Assembly (NCBI RefSeq): GCF_902364365.1
Contig: NZ_CABJDN010000003.1
Span: forward strand, 372,001 to 436,000
Length of the DNA: 64,000 bases
From: Bacteroides intestinalis
GTDB taxonomy: Bacteria; Bacteroidota; Bacteroidia; Bacteroidales; Bacteroidaceae
Reading direction: 5' to 3'
The notes below the pieces were generated by a model. It had not been told where the DNA came from, did not search any database, and worked only from the letters and a program-made list of their open reading frames with translations. Position numbers and translations under genes: made by a program. Positions 53,144-62,282 of the stretch are shown here, piece by piece; position 1 is the stretch's first letter; each line of letters opens with the position of its first letter.

Positions 53144-54088
53144 TTAGAGATGAAGTCTAAAGTATTTCTTCATGAACCACACATAGATGAGACTAAGCAC
53201 CCAAATAGCGCATAAAAGATACAAATAGCCCCAATTCCGACAGTATATATATCCTATTACTATTACAGCTTGCGTAAACATATAAACCAGTGACACCGCC
53301 ACATGAGGTATTTTCAATTCATTCGCCATAAGCTGATACATGTGTTTCCGATGTGGCAAACCTATGTTTTCATGAAGCATCAGTCGGTGAACGATAGTCA
53401 AAACACTATCCACACCATAAACAGCCAGAAGGATAATCCAGCTGAAATCCTCAGTCTTGAGAATTAACTTTCCTATCAGGAAAAGAAGTATAAAAGCAAT
53501 ACTTACAGAACCTACATCACCGGCAAAACATTTCGCCTTCTTACGAAAGTTGAAGAAACAAAAGACCAAAACAGAACAGAGAACCGTATAGATTAGAGCA
53601 GGTTCTACAAACTGCGTTATTTCAGCATTGATATAAGCCAGTGCACCAAGGATAACCAGCGAATAACCACCTGTAATGCCATTGATACCATCCATGAAAT
53701 TATAAGCGTTAATGATGCCCGTACAAACAATTAACGCTACAATAATCCACCACCAGGGAAGAGTAAACAATCCCCATTGATAAAACATCAAAGCCATAGC
53801 AGAAAAATGCAACATCAATCTTAAGCCTTGGGAAACAGAACGAATATCATCCACAAAACTGATAAACGTTATCAAGGTTAAAGCTAATATGAACCATGGA
53901 TATTCCCAATGGTTAGTCAAGAAATAAGCTAATGCTCCAAAATAGAAGATGATTCCACCACCACGCAAAGTAATCCGGGTATGGGAACTTCTCTCATTAG
54001 GCTTATCGATGATATTGCACTTATCAGCTACTTTAAAATAAAAAAGTTCTGCCAGGAATAGCAGAACCAATATAATTACGTAATACAT
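53144..54088 (-). CDS. Undecaprenyl-phosphate N-acetylhexosamine-1-phosphate transferase, WecA/MraY-like
   Basis: A 314-residue polytopic membrane protein (about ten helices) of the polyprenyl-phosphate sugar-1-phosphate transferase family. Its motifs are SFVDDIR (metal-binding aspartates), NAYNFMDGINGITGG, FAGDVGSVS and the cytoplasmic LPHRKHMYQL loop. It would attach the first sugar phosphate to undecaprenyl phosphate and so start repeat-unit assembly. In Bacteroides capsule loci such a gene normally closes the cluster after an NAD-epimerase, as here. Its ATG overlaps the TAA of the 33-residue ORF upstream (TAATG), so translation is coupled. The sugar is not determined. Confidence 0.93.
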   Translation of the reverse strand: MYYVIILVLLFLAELFYFKVADKCNIIDKPNERSSHTRITLRGGGIIFYFGALAYFLTNHWEYPWFILALTLITFISFVDDIRSVSQGLRLMLHFSAMALMFYQWGLFTLPWWWIIVALIVCTGIINAYNFMDGINGITGGYSLVILGALAYINAEITQFVEPALIYTVLCSVLVFCFFNFRKKAKCFAGDVGSVSIAFILLFLIGKLILKTEDFSWIILLAVYGVDSVLTIVHRLMLHENIGLPHRKHMYQLMANELKIPHVAVSLVYMFTQAVIVIGYIYCRNWGYLYLLCAIWVLSLIYVWFMKKYFRLHL

Positions 54089-54189
54089 TATCCGTTTTTA
54101 TTAATCCAATGAAACCATACCTGAAAACAGACAAATAAAAAAGCTGCTATACCTACTACAGCCATTACAATCCAAAAGCATATCCTCAT
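54088..54189 (-). CDS. 33-residue membrane ORF coupled to both neighbours
   Basis: Too short for most gene callers. It reads from ATG at 54189 to TAA at 54088, encoding a single hydrophobic helix (RICFWIVMAVVGIAAFLFV) and a short polar end (HWINKNG). Its ATG overlaps the epimerase TGA (ATGA), and its TAA overlaps the WecA-like ATG (TAATG). Such tight packing on both sides argues for a translated frame, or at least for translational coupling between the flanking genes. Function unknown; it might be a small partner of the transferase or only a ribosome relay. Confidence 0.55.
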   Translation of the reverse strand: MRICFWIVMAVVGIAAFLFVCFQVWFHWINKNG

Positions 54190-55082
54190 TCTATCTTGAA
54201 GTTTTCTAATACATTTGTTGGCTTCCACCCTAATTCACGCATTGCTTTCTCATTACTAAAGGTTAGCGACTTGGTTATTTTATTAAGTTTCAATGAGTTT
54301 AATGGCGCTTTCTTACCCAAGCAGTCCCCTATCAAAGCCATACCTTTTGCCAGCCAATAAGGAATTGATAAAGGCAGCGACTTATTCATCTGATTACAAA
54401 TCAGTGCTTCCAATTCCCTAAATGTAGGTTGATAACTATCACATACATTATAGATACCTCCTTTTCTAGCCAGCAATGGAATCAGATTCGCAATATCTTG
54501 TACCATCAGTACACTTTTCCGAGCTCTACCATCTGCAATACTGAAATACCTTCCTCTACGAATCCCTGTTATCATCGCTCCCAAATTGCCCGGAGGATTA
54601 GGGCCAGCTATCAAGGAAGGGCGAATTATCCCCAACACAACATTGTGTTTCCGACACCAATTCTGCAAATATCCTTCTGCTAAACGTTTACTCATAGCAT
54701 AAGGAGTGGTTCCATTTAGTGGATACTCTTCCGTGATATTCACTCCATAATCGCAACCATATACTGCTACTGTGGAAATAAAAATAAAAGCTCTCGGTAC
54801 TCCGACTTTCTCTAACGCTGTACAAAGGTTTTTCGTTCCTTGTAGATTTACATCGAAAAATGCCTGTCGTTCAGCGTCCGTTTTAGGAATAGAATGTGCT
54901 TTTCCAGCGGCATGTAATACAACATCATAACGTTCGTATAACTTCGGAATGTCCTTTGCTATATTTATGGTATAATTATCTTGCGAAGTTAGCCCAACGG
55001 TTGTGATATCACATGTTTTCTGTAGAAAGGGACATACGTTGTTACCCAAGAACCCAGAGGCTCCTGTAAATAGAAGTTTCAT
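54186..55082 (-). CDS. NAD-dependent epimerase/dehydratase (extended SDR)
   Basis: A 298-residue cytosolic protein from the ATG at 55082, where the Rossmann strand begins at once (MKLLFTGASGFLGNNV). The earlier frame start at 55112 would add ten non-conserved residues. Extended SDR motifs are the glycine-rich GASGFLG, the active-site YAMSK (Tyr-x3-Lys) and FISTVAVYG, with a late VCDSYQPTFRELE region. Relatives in Bacteroides capsule loci act on UDP-sugars, often making the nucleotide sugar used by the adjacent WecA-like transferase. The exact epimerisation or 4-ketoreduction is not determined. The stop overlaps the start of the small ORF. Confidence 0.9.
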   Translation of the reverse strand: MKLLFTGASGFLGNNVCPFLQKTCDITTVGLTSQDNYTINIAKDIPKLYERYDVVLHAAGKAHSIPKTDAERQAFFDVNLQGTKNLCTALEKVGVPRAFIFISTVAVYGCDYGVNITEEYPLNGTTPYAMSKRLAEGYLQNWCRKHNVVLGIIRPSLIAGPNPPGNLGAMITGIRRGRYFSIADGRARKSVLMVQDIANLIPLLARKGGIYNVCDSYQPTFRELEALICNQMNKSLPLSIPYWLAKGMALIGDCLGKKAPLNSLKLNKITKSLTFSNEKAMRELGWKPTNVLENFKIE

Positions 55083-55232
55083 AAAATAAATAATTACTGT
55101 GTACAACAACACTTTTATATTAAAAGCGAGTAAAATAAAAGAATTCTAGACATTTAATACACTATTTCATAATCAATAAACAACATATTCAATGATTATT
55201 TTCAATATCAAAATGCCATATACCAGTATCTG

Positions 55233-56396
55233 TCAAGAATATAATACACTTTTAAACCTATCAAATATTATATTAAAGGTTAAATAATTGTTTATATATT
55301 TTTTAGCAGCTTTACCAACTCTCTCTCTTTGTTGCTTATCATCAATCAGGTCAACAATTATATCAGCCATTTCATTATATCCTGATCTGATAAACAACTC
55401 TTGTCCGTCAGAAATACATTCCAAACCTTCACTTCCAATTTTAGTTGTAACCACGCAACATCCAATAGACATAGCTTCTAATATCTTATTTTGCACCCCA
55501 GCACCAGAATACATAGGCACTACTACTACTGTCGCTTTTCTCAAATAGTCTTTAGGCTCATTAACAAAGCCTGTTACTATAACGTTCCCAGAGGCTAAAT
55601 CACAAACACTCTTAACAGGACGAGAACCCACAATATAAAATTTAGCATTAGGAATCCTGTTCAATATCAACGGGAAAACAAATTTCACAAATGTCTTTAC
55701 AGCCACAATATTAGGAGCATAGCACATTGAACCTACAAACACTAAATTAGAATCTTCGTTTTGTACAATAAGTTCTTCATCAAAAGGAACGCTATTACTT
55801 ATCACAAATATTTCTTTGGAATTTTCAACAATCCCACTCTTTATAAATTTTTTATCAACGCTTGAAATAATAATATGTTTATCAAATGCCATTAGTACAC
55901 GCTTTTCATAGCAAACTAAACGCTTATATTCTATCTTATTAAGATATTTCCAGAACAAATTAGCATTCTTGATAGCTCCCCAATAATTCATTGAAATAGC
56001 ATCCACATAGTCTATAATCTTATAACATGGCATATCAATTACATACTGAGCTGTACGAATATTATTACAAAACACCAAATAATATTTATATATATTATTT
56101 TTGATAAAACTATTTGCTTTTGACGAGTAAAAATACGAACATTGTAATGGTTTAGAAATAAAAAGTCCCAAAATCCCCCTTGATACCATTCCTAATGCGG
56201 ATGTCCGAAACGCATACACATTTCTACACAATTTATCTAAATCAGAACGAGAATCTTGTCCTGTATAAGTATAAATTAAATCGATGTCATAAAAAGCGCT
56301 CAACATACGCAACATCTGCATAGTACGTATAGCAGCTCCATTTTGAACAGGAAAAGGAGATTTAGAGCTAATGACAAGAATTCTTTTTTTATTCAT
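55233..56396 (-). CDS. Glycosyltransferase, GT4-like (GT-B fold)
   Basis: A 387-residue protein with no signal peptide. The N-terminal domain opens MNKKRILVISSKSPFPVQNGAAIRTMQML. The C-terminal domain has NLVFVGSMCYAPN, FYIVGSRPVKSV and the donor-binding region VVVPMYSGAGVQNKILEAMSIGCCVVTTKIGSEGL, with the Glu (KILEAMS) that usually contacts the nucleotide ribose. It would add one sugar to the lipid-linked repeat unit on the inner face of the membrane. The 150 bases after it (55083-55232) and the gene itself are visibly AT-rich against the CAZyme regions. Donor and linkage unknown. Confidence 0.9.
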   Translation of the reverse strand: MNKKRILVISSKSPFPVQNGAAIRTMQMLRMLSAFYDIDLIYTYTGQDSRSDLDKLCRNVYAFRTSALGMVSRGILGLFISKPLQCSYFYSSKANSFIKNNIYKYYLVFCNNIRTAQYVIDMPCYKIIDYVDAISMNYWGAIKNANLFWKYLNKIEYKRLVCYEKRVLMAFDKHIIISSVDKKFIKSGIVENSKEIFVISNSVPFDEELIVQNEDSNLVFVGSMCYAPNIVAVKTFVKFVFPLILNRIPNAKFYIVGSRPVKSVCDLASGNVIVTGFVNEPKDYLRKATVVVVPMYSGAGVQNKILEAMSIGCCVVTTKIGSEGLECISDGQELFIRSGYNEMADIIVDLIDDKQQRERVGKAAKKYINNYLTFNIIFDRFKSVLYS

Positions 56397-56439
56397 ACAC
56401 TACAAATTAAATATACTTCACTCAAAAACAATATAATAA

Positions 56440-57201
56440 CTACCATATTCCGGCAAAAATATTCCGTAATGCCCCCCACACTGTAATATCCATTTTATAC
56501 TTTTGGTACTTAAACACTATATAATAAATAGCATAAAGACTAGCCCAACAACGCCCCATCAACTTACGAGTAAAAATACCTCGATCATAAAAATATTCCC
56601 GATTAAATCCATGAAACCATTGTGACTCTCCTTCAATCATTCTACCAATAGACACAGGTACATAATAAAGTTTTAGCCCCCTTTTTAAACAATCATATAA
56701 AAACATCACCTCTTCACCTCCAGCTTTTGATACTCCAGATCCTAAAGTTTCATCAAAGCAATTTTTTGTATTCAATACACTTTCTCTGCGAAATGAGATT
56801 TGCCAACTTGCTATTTTTAGTGATGACAAATAATTTAGCTTGCGCTCATGCTTCGGATAGTCTTTACCGGCATTATCTATTTGAAATGCGATAATATCCG
56901 CATCCTGATGTTCTTTATATGCTTTTAATATTCTTTCTTCATAATCATCAAATAAGATCTCATCATCATCACAAATCAGACATATATCTCCGGTCGCATT
57001 TCTTAAAGCCATATTCCGACTTTTCGAGAGCCCTCTTTCCACAGTAGAAATCATCCGAAAGCAATGATTCTCTACCGTATCTTCAATAATATCTTCTCTG
57101 TCACCTTGATTTATTACTAAAACATCAGTCGATACATTACTACGATGTATTATTGACAGGTCATCCTGACGCATACAAGATATTAAAACTTCAAGTTTCA
57201 T
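56440..57201 (-). CDS. Glycosyltransferase family 2-like protein
   Basis: A 253-residue GT-A-type protein. It begins KLEVLISCMRQDDLSI; the donor-binding region includes GLSKSRNMALRNATGDICLICDDDE, where the DDD run is the metal-binding acidic motif, followed by QISFRRESVL and GGEEVMFLYDCLKRG. It is at the short end for GT2, without a membrane anchor. It probably adds one sugar of the repeat unit. AT-rich like its neighbours, with 32- and 43-base gaps on either side. Sugar specificity cannot be inferred. Confidence 0.87.
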   Translation of the reverse strand: MKLEVLISCMRQDDLSIIHRSNVSTDVLVINQGDREDIIEDTVENHCFRMISTVERGLSKSRNMALRNATGDICLICDDDEILFDDYEERILKAYKEHQDADIIAFQIDNAGKDYPKHERKLNYLSSLKIASWQISFRRESVLNTKNCFDETLGSGVSKAGGEEVMFLYDCLKRGLKLYYVPVSIGRMIEGESQWFHGFNREYFYDRGIFTRKLMGRCWASLYAIYYIVFKYQKYKMDITVWGALRNIFAGIW

Positions 57202-57233
57202 ATTTATTGGGAGACTTATAATAATTCGAAATA

Positions 57234-58436
57234 TTAATCCATTCCTAGATAAGCAGAGCCATAATGGTCATACACGCGTACTCTTTCTTCAAACGATTGA
57301 TGCCCAAACAGAAAATTGTCATACTTATCCATTAGTTGACGGTGAGTGGACAATGTCCATAGCAATAAATAACAACATATAGCTGTTTTATAAATAGCTA
57401 TATTCTTGCTATTGCTATACAAAGAAATTATATAAGAATAAAATATACCATAAGCAAATCCGAACTGCTGACTGAATCGCGTAACCAAGATTGGCAATTC
57501 ATTAAAAATTAGATAACATAACAGATAAAGCAACATCATATTAGCGAAATACCTACCATATTTAAAGGTTGCACACACCTTATTATAGTTTAATATCAAG
57601 ACTATGAATGTCATGAGCCGCTCCAATGATCCAATAGATATAGTAGAAAATTGAACAGCACTTTCTTTAGCTAAATAAAAATGAATAGCATGACCAACTT
57701 TTCCACCTATCATTCCATCAATAGCCATTGCTATCAATGAAAAGAGTTGTATCTGAGAAAAATAATATATATTACTAAATATAAAAACAATCCATAATGT
57801 ACGTACAGAAAATCGATGTCTTAGAAAAAAATACAATACAAAAAAAAGCAAAGAGATCGAATGAAAGCAAAAACCTATAAGATTAAAAAGGCTATATTTC
57901 CAAAATTTTCTTTCTTCAATATACCGTAAAGCATATAAAAACAAAAGTATAGATTTTACATTTCTATTAAGATTTACCGATTGTACATAAAAGAACACAC
58001 TTAAAATCAAAAATGTAAATAGATAATTTGAAGAATATTTTTTTATACATAAATGAATAAGAACCAAATCTATAAGCACCGAAAAAGCCTGAAACACAAC
58101 ATAATCATTACAAAGTACCTTAAATAGTGATATATAGAACAAATAACCTTTTTCTGTAAAAACGGAGTTTGAATAACTCACAAATTCATCAAAATCAAGT
58201 AAGCAGGGGGTTTCCTGGAACATCGGATAATAATTATACCAATCAGTACAAATATATCCTCGGAATCCAACAAATATAAAATATACTAATAAAACAAAGA
58301 AAACTGCATGTGAATAATTGAAGTATTGCTTCCAAGTTTTAGACTCAGAAATTAAATAAGTACATAAGTACATGCAAAAGACAACAATATAAGGCAATGA
58401 ATACCCAATATTCACTAATGGAGGATAAGAATACAT
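57234..58436 (-). CDS. EpsG-family/Wzy-like polysaccharide polymerase
   Basis: A 400-residue polytopic membrane protein with roughly ten to twelve helices. The segment FVGFRGYICTDWYNYYPMF matches the EpsG-type pattern (an R-G pair before T-D and a tyrosine), and a long loop lies between helices near 255-275. EpsG/Wzy proteins join repeat units on the outer face of the membrane. The gene sits in the middle of the cluster, as polymerases often do. No Wzx-type flippase is found among the visible genes, so the polymerase depends on one encoded elsewhere. Sequence conservation in this family is low, so the call rests mainly on topology and context. Confidence 0.82.
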   Translation of the reverse strand: MYSYPPLVNIGYSLPYIVVFCMYLCTYLISESKTWKQYFNYSHAVFFVLLVYFIFVGFRGYICTDWYNYYPMFQETPCLLDFDEFVSYSNSVFTEKGYLFYISLFKVLCNDYVVFQAFSVLIDLVLIHLCIKKYSSNYLFTFLILSVFFYVQSVNLNRNVKSILLFLYALRYIEERKFWKYSLFNLIGFCFHSISLLFFVLYFFLRHRFSVRTLWIVFIFSNIYYFSQIQLFSLIAMAIDGMIGGKVGHAIHFYLAKESAVQFSTISIGSLERLMTFIVLILNYNKVCATFKYGRYFANMMLLYLLCYLIFNELPILVTRFSQQFGFAYGIFYSYIISLYSNSKNIAIYKTAICCYLLLWTLSTHRQLMDKYDNFLFGHQSFEERVRVYDHYGSAYLGMD

Positions 58437-58456
58437 AAGGTTATATCATTTCATGT

Positions 58457-59647
58457 TTAATTAGCCCTCAGGATCTTCATCCATTGTTTCATCATCTTAT
58501 CTACTGAGAAACGATTAACTACATCCAAACCACTGACTGCCATCCTCCTCCGCTTTCCATCGTTACTCAATAAATCATGTAGTTTCCTAACAAACTCATC
58601 ACAATTACCTTCCTTCACTAATAAACCATTCACTCCATCTTGAATAATCTCATGAATAGATTCATAGCTATCAAATGCAATAGGCACTACTCCCATTTGC
58701 TGAGCTTCCATCAGTGTTAGTCCCCATCCTTCTGCATCAGATGTCATTATGAAAGCCGAAGCTTTATGGTAAAATTGTACTGTATCATCAACCTGTCCTT
58801 CAAAAATAATATTCGGAATATTTTTCTCCCTTACTAATCTACGATAATCAAGAGCATATTCACCATCACCAACAATTCGCAGTATCCACTTCTTTGCTTC
58901 ATCATAGCGTTGCTGATATAGCCACCAAATCTTAATAGCTAATGAAATTCGTTTTCTATCTTCTGTCAAACGGCTGACAATTAAAACTTCATAATGCTTA
59001 TTATCAATATTTTCAGGTGTAGAAACAATAGGTAGTGTTATACTATTATTTATAATCCTTATACACTGTTTTCTATCTGTCGAAAAACCAATACTTTTCA
59101 AAAAAACAGGAATAAAATAACGCGACAGCAAGATTATAGTGTCTGCATTACGATAAATGTTACGAAATGAATACCAATAATAAAATCTGCGCATTAACAC
59201 ATAAAGTGGAGATATCAAAAACCTCGTAAGAAAAATGAATTTCTTTTGCTTATCATTACCATGTGTAGCAGCATACCAATAATATGAAACGGCAGGTAAC
59301 AAATCAACAGCTGTTCGATCATGTTGAAAATAAATATAGCGTACGGAATAATACTGATTCAATTTCGTTAAAATGTTACTCAGTGTATATATTTGTTGAT
59401 TAACAAGAACATTTATTTTGTTATCTGCGACAAAACGTGCCAATTGTTTATACTCATTTCCCCATTCCAAACAAAGTTTGTCTGAAAAGATCGTATGTTC
59501 CAATTCATTGGGATAATAATAAGCTGAATAACAATAGAATCCTTCTCTATTCAATAAATCGTTTACAACAACATCAGTCATCCGTTCAATACCACCTTTC
59601 TGAGGAGTTACCTCATGATAGGTCAAAAACAAAATATTCAAGCTCAT
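58457..59647 (-). CDS. Glycosyltransferase, GT4-like
   Basis: A 396-residue GT-B glycosyltransferase. The N-terminus ILFLTYHEVTPQKGGIERM is typical of GT4 acceptor domains. Later motifs are YEVLIVSRLTEDRKRISLAI, ILRIVGDGEYALDY, IIFEGQVDD and SAFIMTSDAEGWGLTLMEAQQMGVVPIAFD, where the EGWGLTLMEAQ stretch carries the donor-binding glutamates. Cytosolic or peripherally membrane-bound. It lies 5 bases downstream of the next GT2 gene in the same transcript. It would add one sugar to the lipid-linked unit; donor unknown. Confidence 0.92.
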   Translation of the reverse strand: MSLNILFLTYHEVTPQKGGIERMTDVVVNDLLNREGFYCYSAYYYPNELEHTIFSDKLCLEWGNEYKQLARFVADNKINVLVNQQIYTLSNILTKLNQYYSVRYIYFQHDRTAVDLLPAVSYYWYAATHGNDKQKKFIFLTRFLISPLYVLMRRFYYWYSFRNIYRNADTIILLSRYFIPVFLKSIGFSTDRKQCIRIINNSITLPIVSTPENIDNKHYEVLIVSRLTEDRKRISLAIKIWWLYQQRYDEAKKWILRIVGDGEYALDYRRLVREKNIPNIIFEGQVDDTVQFYHKASAFIMTSDAEGWGLTLMEAQQMGVVPIAFDSYESIHEIIQDGVNGLLVKEGNCDEFVRKLHDLLSNDGKRRRMAVSGLDVVNRFSVDKMMKQWMKILRAN

Positions 59648-59652
59648 TAATT

Positions 59653-60660
59653 CTACTTTTTAATACTTACATATAGAAGAAGTAGTCGATCCAAAAAAAA
59701 GACAGGAAATGTCTCAAGAACCAGTTTCAGAAATTTCCCCCCTAAAGATTCTGGATTATATTTCTTTTGTATACCCTCAGTATCATCTTTCAACTTTTGC
59801 AAATAATCTATCCGCTTTTTTCTACATTCCTGTAAATAGCAAAAAAAAAGTCCTTCTATTCTTATCTGATATACAAAATGAGATATCTGTTTGATATACA
59901 TTTCATTTGTTACATTAAAAGACTTCAATAATTCATTTAATAGTGCAGATATACATTGATATGCATATTCACTTTCCAAATAATGATGAGTCTTAGAAGA
60001 AAGTGAAGAACAACCACCATTATACATGTATTTATAAGAAATACTCTCGGATAAATAAATTTGGGTCACATATTTCAAATAATTAAAAACATAAAGATGA
60101 TCTTCATGGTAAGATATCTTCGTATCAAACAGTATTCGATACTTTCTAATTATACATAGATTAAAAAGTTTCAAAACCGGAAAACCAGAATGTAATAAAC
60201 GGAAATGTGCTATGCCATTGCCCAAATCTGTTTTCTCAAGACGTTTATTGGGATATTTTATTTGCCATAAAGTACATCCTTGTATTCCATCAATTCTTTC
60301 CATCCCCTGAATAACAATGATATCATCCGGATAATTAAGCACATCACCAAAACAATGAAGATACTCTTTATCTACCCAATCATCAGAATCAATAAAACAA
60401 AGCCATCTCCCTCTTGCATTACTAATTCCAAAATTTCTCGTCCGACTAACTCCTTCATTTTCTTTATGAAATACTCGAATACGTGAATCTTTTTCAGCAT
60501 ACTTATCGCATATCAATCCAGAAGTATCCTTGCTACCATCATTTATCAACAATAGTTCAAAATCAGTAAAGGTTTGTGCTAGAATACTATCTATACATCG
60601 TTCCAAATATTTCTCTACGTTATATACAGGAACTACAATTGAAATTTGAGGAGTTTTCAT
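59653..60660 (-). CDS. Glycosyltransferase, GT2
   Basis: A 335-residue classical GT2 enzyme. The N-terminus ISIVVPVYNVEKYLERCIDSIL leads to FELLLINDGSKDTSG (donor site) and RGRWLCFIDSDDWVDKEYL, where DSDD is the metal-binding motif. A further acidic/aromatic segment DTKISYHEDHLYVFNYL is typical of the acceptor side. The C-terminal 80 residues are hydrophobic and basic and could lie against the membrane. It follows the pyruvyltransferase gene by 51 bases. One sugar transfer in the repeat unit is inferred. Confidence 0.93.
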   Translation of the reverse strand: MKTPQISIVVPVYNVEKYLERCIDSILAQTFTDFELLLINDGSKDTSGLICDKYAEKDSRIRVFHKENEGVSRTRNFGISNARGRWLCFIDSDDWVDKEYLHCFGDVLNYPDDIIVIQGMERIDGIQGCTLWQIKYPNKRLEKTDLGNGIAHFRLLHSGFPVLKLFNLCIIRKYRILFDTKISYHEDHLYVFNYLKYVTQIYLSESISYKYMYNGGCSSLSSKTHHYLESEYAYQCISALLNELLKSFNVTNEMYIKQISHFVYQIRIEGLFFCYLQECRKKRIDYLQKLKDDTEGIQKKYNPESLGGKFLKLVLETFPVFFLDRLLLLYVSIKK

Positions 60661-60711
60661 TTAAAATCAGTTATAAAACAGATAATTATATGATTAACAT
60701 ATTATTGGATA

Positions 60712-61866
60712 TCATGTCCATTTCCTTATATAGTTAATAGACTTAAGTTTCCAATCATTCAAAATTTTATTTATCCCAGTATAGTCTATAGGTCTTAAGT
60801 GTTCCTCTGACACTTCACTACCAGTAGAGATCAAACGGTTTTCCAAGCCCAAAACACTCAATAGGGAGATAAACCTTGAAGCTCCTCTTTCAGAATTCAA
60901 AATAGCTACAAATGGTTTATTAAAAATAATAGAGAACACAGTTCCATGGAAGGAATCTGTCACAACAAATTGAGCATCCCGAAATCCTGCCAACCATTTG
61001 GACACAGACGGAAAAATACATTCTGACACATTGTTTTCTATTATATTGGAAAAGTATTTCACAGGCCCATTCTCATAAGAAGTTAGATGCAAAGCATTAC
61101 CTATTTTATTTATTATTTCATTTTTCTCTTGTACTCTATCTAAAATATAAGTAAGAAGCACATCCGCTGAACAAGAACTATCCTCTCCTTCTATCAATTT
61201 CAAATAATCATCCTTACTTAAAAGCATTGTCGGATCTAAAACATGAACCGCATCCATCTTAAAATAATCTCGGCAAAGATGTACACCAGACTTTTCCCTA
61301 ACAGAAACCGCATCAAATAATTTAATAGACTCAGACGCTATTTTCATATCCATTTTTGAATATTCACTCAAATCATCTGTACCAAATGACGCAGCATAAG
61401 CTATACGCTTCACATTCATAGCTTTGGTAAAAGATAAAAAATAAGTAGGTATATCACTCATTATAGCCCTCCAAACCTGATCACTCCCTACTACTATTGC
61501 ATCAAACTGTCTCACTGTATTGATTACATCTTCATTACTTCTTGTAAATAAATCAATTGTATCAACATGGATATTGACAAAACGCTCTGTATTAGCAGCA
61601 ATGCTTCTTTTAGCCTTACTTTCTTTATCAAACGAAAAGAATAAATAACGGTATGGATAATAACGATAATTCTTTAGTATATAGAATTGAGTTGCATGAT
61701 ATAAAAAACGTAAAACTCTATTCCACAATGGCAGTTTTTGTATAACTCCAAGTCGATCTGTAACAACATCATGTCCCATTCGCTTCAATATTTGCTGTAA
61801 AGCGTAAGCTTGAAGCAATCCACCATAATTAGTATGCAAAGGTTGTGTAAGAATTAATATCTTCAT
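60712..61866 (-). CDS. Polysaccharide pyruvyl transferase family protein
   Basis: A 384-residue protein of the CsaB/ExoV-type family, which adds ketal pyruvate from phosphoenolpyruvate to sugars of surface polymers. Landmarks are NYGGLLQAYALQQILKRMGHDV at the N-terminus, IVVGSDQVWR, RIAYAASFGTDD, VREKSGVHLCRDYF and the C-terminal VVTDSFHGTVFSIIFNKPF. It is the first gene of the visible minus-strand cluster, with GGAG about 25 bases before its ATG. The addition would give the polymer a negative charge. Nothing that looks like a capsule operon head (upxY, upxZ, flippase) lies upstream. Confidence 0.92.
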   Translation of the reverse strand: MKILILTQPLHTNYGGLLQAYALQQILKRMGHDVVTDRLGVIQKLPLWNRVLRFLYHATQFYILKNYRYYPYRYLFFSFDKESKAKRSIAANTERFVNIHVDTIDLFTRSNEDVINTVRQFDAIVVGSDQVWRAIMSDIPTYFLSFTKAMNVKRIAYAASFGTDDLSEYSKMDMKIASESIKLFDAVSVREKSGVHLCRDYFKMDAVHVLDPTMLLSKDDYLKLIEGEDSSCSADVLLTYILDRVQEKNEIINKIGNALHLTSYENGPVKYFSNIIENNVSECIFPSVSKWLAGFRDAQFVVTDSFHGTVFSIIFNKPFVAILNSERGASRFISLLSVLGLENRLISTGSEVSEEHLRPIDYTGINKILNDWKLKSINYIRKWT

Positions 61867-61903
61867 AAATATAAAATAAAAGATTCTACCTATCTCCTAC
61901 AGT

Positions 61904-62162
61904 TCAAAACAGCAACGCAGCAACTTCTTTCCACATCTCCCCGAACTCCTCTTCCGTAGCATACTCATGAAAAGCACTGAAGATGCGAACATAAAAACTC
62001 AGCTTAATATCTTTACCATCCCGAACTCTCGTAATAGGTGCGACGACTGATATGACAGTCCTCACAAAGCTGTTTGATACTTACTCCTAAATTAAGACGG
62101 AATTGATTGATATACTCACCTAAATTCTCATGGTCACATGATTCTTCTGTTTCTTCAAGCAT
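61904..62162 (-). pseudogene. Frameshifted small helix-turn-helix (XRE-like) gene
   Basis: The frame starts at ATG 62162 (MLEETEESCDHENLGEYI) and shows a helix-turn-helix-like stretch (LNLGVSIKQLCEDCHISRRTYYE). It then runs into a stop at 62013-62015 after 49 residues. Shifting frame near 62022-62030 restores a sensible continuation (RDGKDIKLSFYVRIFSAFHEY through EVAALLF) to a TGA at 61904. The span is 259 bases, one more than a multiple of three, so one inserted base or a two-base loss explains it. It may once have regulated the genes on either side. A sequencing error is the alternative. The rest of the 61867-62282 gap holds only the palindrome at 62209. Confidence 0.72.
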
Positions 62163-62208
62163 GGCTCTCTATAAAATTTAATGTTAAAATTCGATAATTA
62201 TATTATCA

Positions 62209-62232
62209 ATCGTACCAACATGTTGGTACGAT
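62209..62232. promoter_or_regulatory. Perfect 24-bp palindrome, candidate operator
   Basis: The half ATCGTACCAACA is followed directly by its exact reverse complement. It lies 46 bases upstream of the HTH gene start on the minus strand and 50 bases upstream of the plus-strand gene at 62283, the usual place for a shared operator between divergent genes. No T-tract follows, so a terminator is unlikely. The natural binder would be the neighbouring HTH protein, which is now frameshifted. Confidence 0.75.
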
Positions 62233-62282
62233 GCTTTTCCCCTTTCTACATAACTTCACCGCAGATTTAAAAACAACAAGCA

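Noticed and set aside
61867..62282. tRNA gene, attachment site or transposase remnant at the border of the capsule cluster and accessory module
   Set aside because: I found no cloverleaf-like sequence, no direct repeats marking an insertion and no integrase fragment; only the broken HTH frame and the palindrome.
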